Part shown: positions 62,581 through 64,000 of the stretch, in pieces | Layout of the letters: the number at the start of each line of letters is the position of its first letter | Numbering within the stretch: position 1 is the first letter of the stretch | From: Mucilaginibacter glaciei | GTDB lineage: Bacteria > Bacteroidota > Bacteroidia > Sphingobacteriales > Sphingobacteriaceae | Direction: 5' to 3' | Assembly (NCBI RefSeq): GCF_014773245.1 | Contig: NZ_JACWMX010000011.1 | Location: forward strand, 1-64,000 | DNA length: 64,000 bases | The notes under the pieces: generated by a model | Told to the model about the DNA's origin: nothing | What the model saw: the letters and a program-made list of their open reading frames with translations, nothing else | Database searches by the model: none | Position numbers and translations under genes: made by a program

Positions 62581-63726
62581 TTGAAAGAATTAAAGGAAAT
62601 AGTAAACGCATTTTACGTTGCTCAAAAGGCCGGTAAACAAACAGCCTTGGCTACGGTGGTGCATGTAGAGGGATCGTCGTACCGCCGTGCCGGTGCCCGC
62701 ATGCTGGTTACCGACGACGGACAACTTACCGGGGCTATAAGCGGCGGTTGCCTGGAGGGCGATGCCCTGCGCAAGGCTTTATTGGTAATGGCACAGCAGC
62801 AGCCCCTGCTGGTTACCTATGACACCACCGACGATGATGACGCCAAATTTGGAGTGGGATTGGGATGCAATGGCGTGATTCATATCCTGATCGAACCTAT
62901 CAGCATTGCTGATGCCAGTAACCCGGTTAACTTCTTCAACCTTTTTTTAAGCAAGCGTGAACCAGCCGTACTGATTACCATTTTTAATATGGAGGACAGG
63001 CATGCCGCTCAATATGGCACCAGTTTACTGTTTGATCAGCGGGGGGGTATTTCTGGTGCGCTGCCTGCAAGTACCATCAGCGATGCTGTTTTAGTTGACG
63101 CTGCCGAGGTGCTACGCAGTGGTAACACAACTACTAAAACTTATTTTTATCAGGATAACTATACCTGCTTTATTGAATTATTGCAGCCTTCCGTATCATT
63201 GGTGATAGTTGGTGCGGGCAATGATGCCATCCCTTTGATGCAAATGGCTAAAGTATTGGGCTGGCAGATAACAATTGTAGATGGCCGGGCCAATTATGCA
63301 ACTGCGGCGCGTTTCCCCTTAGCCGATAAACTTATTGTTGCCAAACCCCACGAAGTAACGCCACAGATAAAGCTTGACAAACGAACTGTATTTATGCTGA
63401 TGACGCATAACTATAACTACGATGCGGCTTTGCTTAAATATATCTTACCACTTCAAACCCCTTACATAGGGGTGCTTGGCCCCAAAAAACGCCTGGCCCG
63501 CATGCTTGCCGAACTATCAGACGATGCTGTTCTTGTTAAAGAAAATAGCGACTTGGTGTACGGCCCGGCCGGACTCAATATCGGTTCAGAGAACGCCGAG
63601 GAGATTGCTTTGTCCATCCTTTCGGAGATACAATCCGTACTGAATAACCGCAACGGGCAATCGTTAAGGGACATGCCGGTAGTGCATGATCGTAGTAATG
63701 TGAATAATTTTCAGCTAATTAAATAG
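62581..63726 (+). CDS. XdhC/CoxI family cofactor-maturation protein
   Basis: A 381-aa protein that helps sulfurate and insert the molybdenum cofactor. N-terminal CoxI-like domain: VHVEGSSYRRAGARMLVTDD and AISGGCLEGDALRKALL. A C-terminal Rossmann-type domain begins VSLVIVGAGNDAIPLMQMAK and continues to PYIGVLGPKKRLARML. Start is a TTG at 62581, where the alignment-relevant segment KELKEIVNAF begins; no ATG is available upstream. It lies 15 nt after the molybdopterin subunit gene and completes the operon. Confidence 0.9.
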   Translation: MKELKEIVNAFYVAQKAGKQTALATVVHVEGSSYRRAGARMLVTDDGQLTGAISGGCLEGDALRKALLVMAQQQPLLVTYDTTDDDDAKFGVGLGCNGVIHILIEPISIADASNPVNFFNLFLSKREPAVLITIFNMEDRHAAQYGTSLLFDQRGGISGALPASTISDAVLVDAAEVLRSGNTTTKTYFYQDNYTCFIELLQPSVSLVIVGAGNDAIPLMQMAKVLGWQITIVDGRANYATAARFPLADKLIVAKPHEVTPQIKLDKRTVFMLMTHNYNYDAALLKYILPLQTPYIGVLGPKKRLARMLAELSDDAVLVKENSDLVYGPAGLNIGSENAEEIALSILSEIQSVLNNRNGQSLRDMPVVHDRSNVNNFQLIK

Positions 63727-63861
63727 TAAATGTAAATCCCTGGCGCGTACTATCGTCTGTGTATGATAACATCAACTATTAGATTTATATTTTTAACAAG
63801 TGTTACTAAAGCTTAATACGGATTACCTATAGGGTTCATTTGCGGGACTTACTTTTGCCTT

Positions 63862-64000
63862 ATGGCAATTATTTCGCAAAAGGATTTTATGCAGGCTACG
63901 GGTACAGTTAAACTACCCGGCATAGCAACCCAGTTGATGAACTCGATGAAAATTGACGCGCTCAATTACATGATAGAGCAGGCTGGTGACCTAAAAGGTG
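63862..64000 (+). CDS. Partial protein, possibly an acyltransferase
   Basis: An open frame from ATG 63862 to the window end (46 residues) starting MAIISQKDFMQATGTVKLPG and continuing with IATQLMNSMKIDALNYMIEQ. The N-terminus resembles Bacteroidota glycerol/ornithine-lipid acyltransferases, which start with an ISxxDFxxAT pattern, but too little is visible to be sure. A 135-bp spacer separates it from XdhC, so it is probably not part of that operon. Confidence 0.4.
   Translation, partial: MAIISQKDFMQATGTVKLPGIATQLMNSMKIDALNYMIEQAGDLKG

Overview
The window reads as chromosomal DNA of a Bacteroidota soil-type bacterium, most likely Sphingobacteriaceae (Mucilaginibacter or Pedobacter-like). This rests on the type IX secretion (T9SS) style adhesins with gliding-motility-associated C-termini, the PorP/SprF and OmpA partners, a SusC-style TonB receptor, near absence of Shine-Dalgarno sites and AT-rich spacers. 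No rRNA, CRISPR array or classical insertion sequence was seen. One intact tRNA gene, tRNA-Arg(UCU), is present.

Layout. 1-3420: an AT-rich signalling patch with a truncated response regulator, a receiver/PAS protein ending in a histidine-phosphotransfer-like helix, a probable sensor-gene remnant and a soluble histidine kinase. 3420-10840: a mobilizable element. It holds a candidate oriT, mobC, a relaxase with a membrane-protein ORF in another frame, a zeta-toxin-like ATPase with a small upstream partner, an XRE regulator divergent from a possible nucleotidyltransferase-HEPN fusion, a 53-aa ORF and a large serine recombinase whose reading frame runs into tRNA-Arg. The mob operon and the recombinase operon share the composite element TCGGTACTACC-N6-CTTGTCATA, placed exactly 44 nt before the first ATG in both. 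11300-13110: BadF-type sugar kinase and a cell-wall amidase.

13236-19391: a ter stress cluster (HAD phosphatase, phosphoribosyltransferase, two TerD, TelA, an unrecognised 320-aa protein, TerC) followed by pgpA. 19405-25080 (minus strand): a NACHT-like STAND ATPase with a small upstream gene, a NarL-type two-component pair with a co-encoded membrane protein, and an unknown 131-aa protein. Two striking inverted repeats lie in the gaps. 25395-37930: a surface operon with a 3060-aa repeat adhesin, PorP/SprF, OmpA/PD40 and a small HTH-like protein. It converges on a second T9SS cargo protein of 1274 aa.

42000-64000: FkbM methyltransferase, CBS protein and TPR-HTH regulator. Next comes a phosphorus-scavenging set: TonB receptor, beta-helix lipoprotein and beta-propeller phytase in one operon, with a PiT phosphate transporter plus universal stress protein and a phosphodiesterase nearby. 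Also present are a fasciclin protein, a GH125 alpha-mannosidase and a glycosyltransferase. The window closes with an isoquinoline-oxidoreductase-like molybdenum hydroxylase operon (2Fe-2S subunit, diheme cytochrome, molybdopterin subunit, XdhC) and the start of a further gene.

The points judged most worth following are the shared promoter-like element of the mobile element, the overlapping membrane ORF inside the relaxase, the HEPN and zeta cargo, the unrecognised ter-cluster protein, the NACHT locus with its small neighbour and nested palindrome, and the phytase uptake operon.
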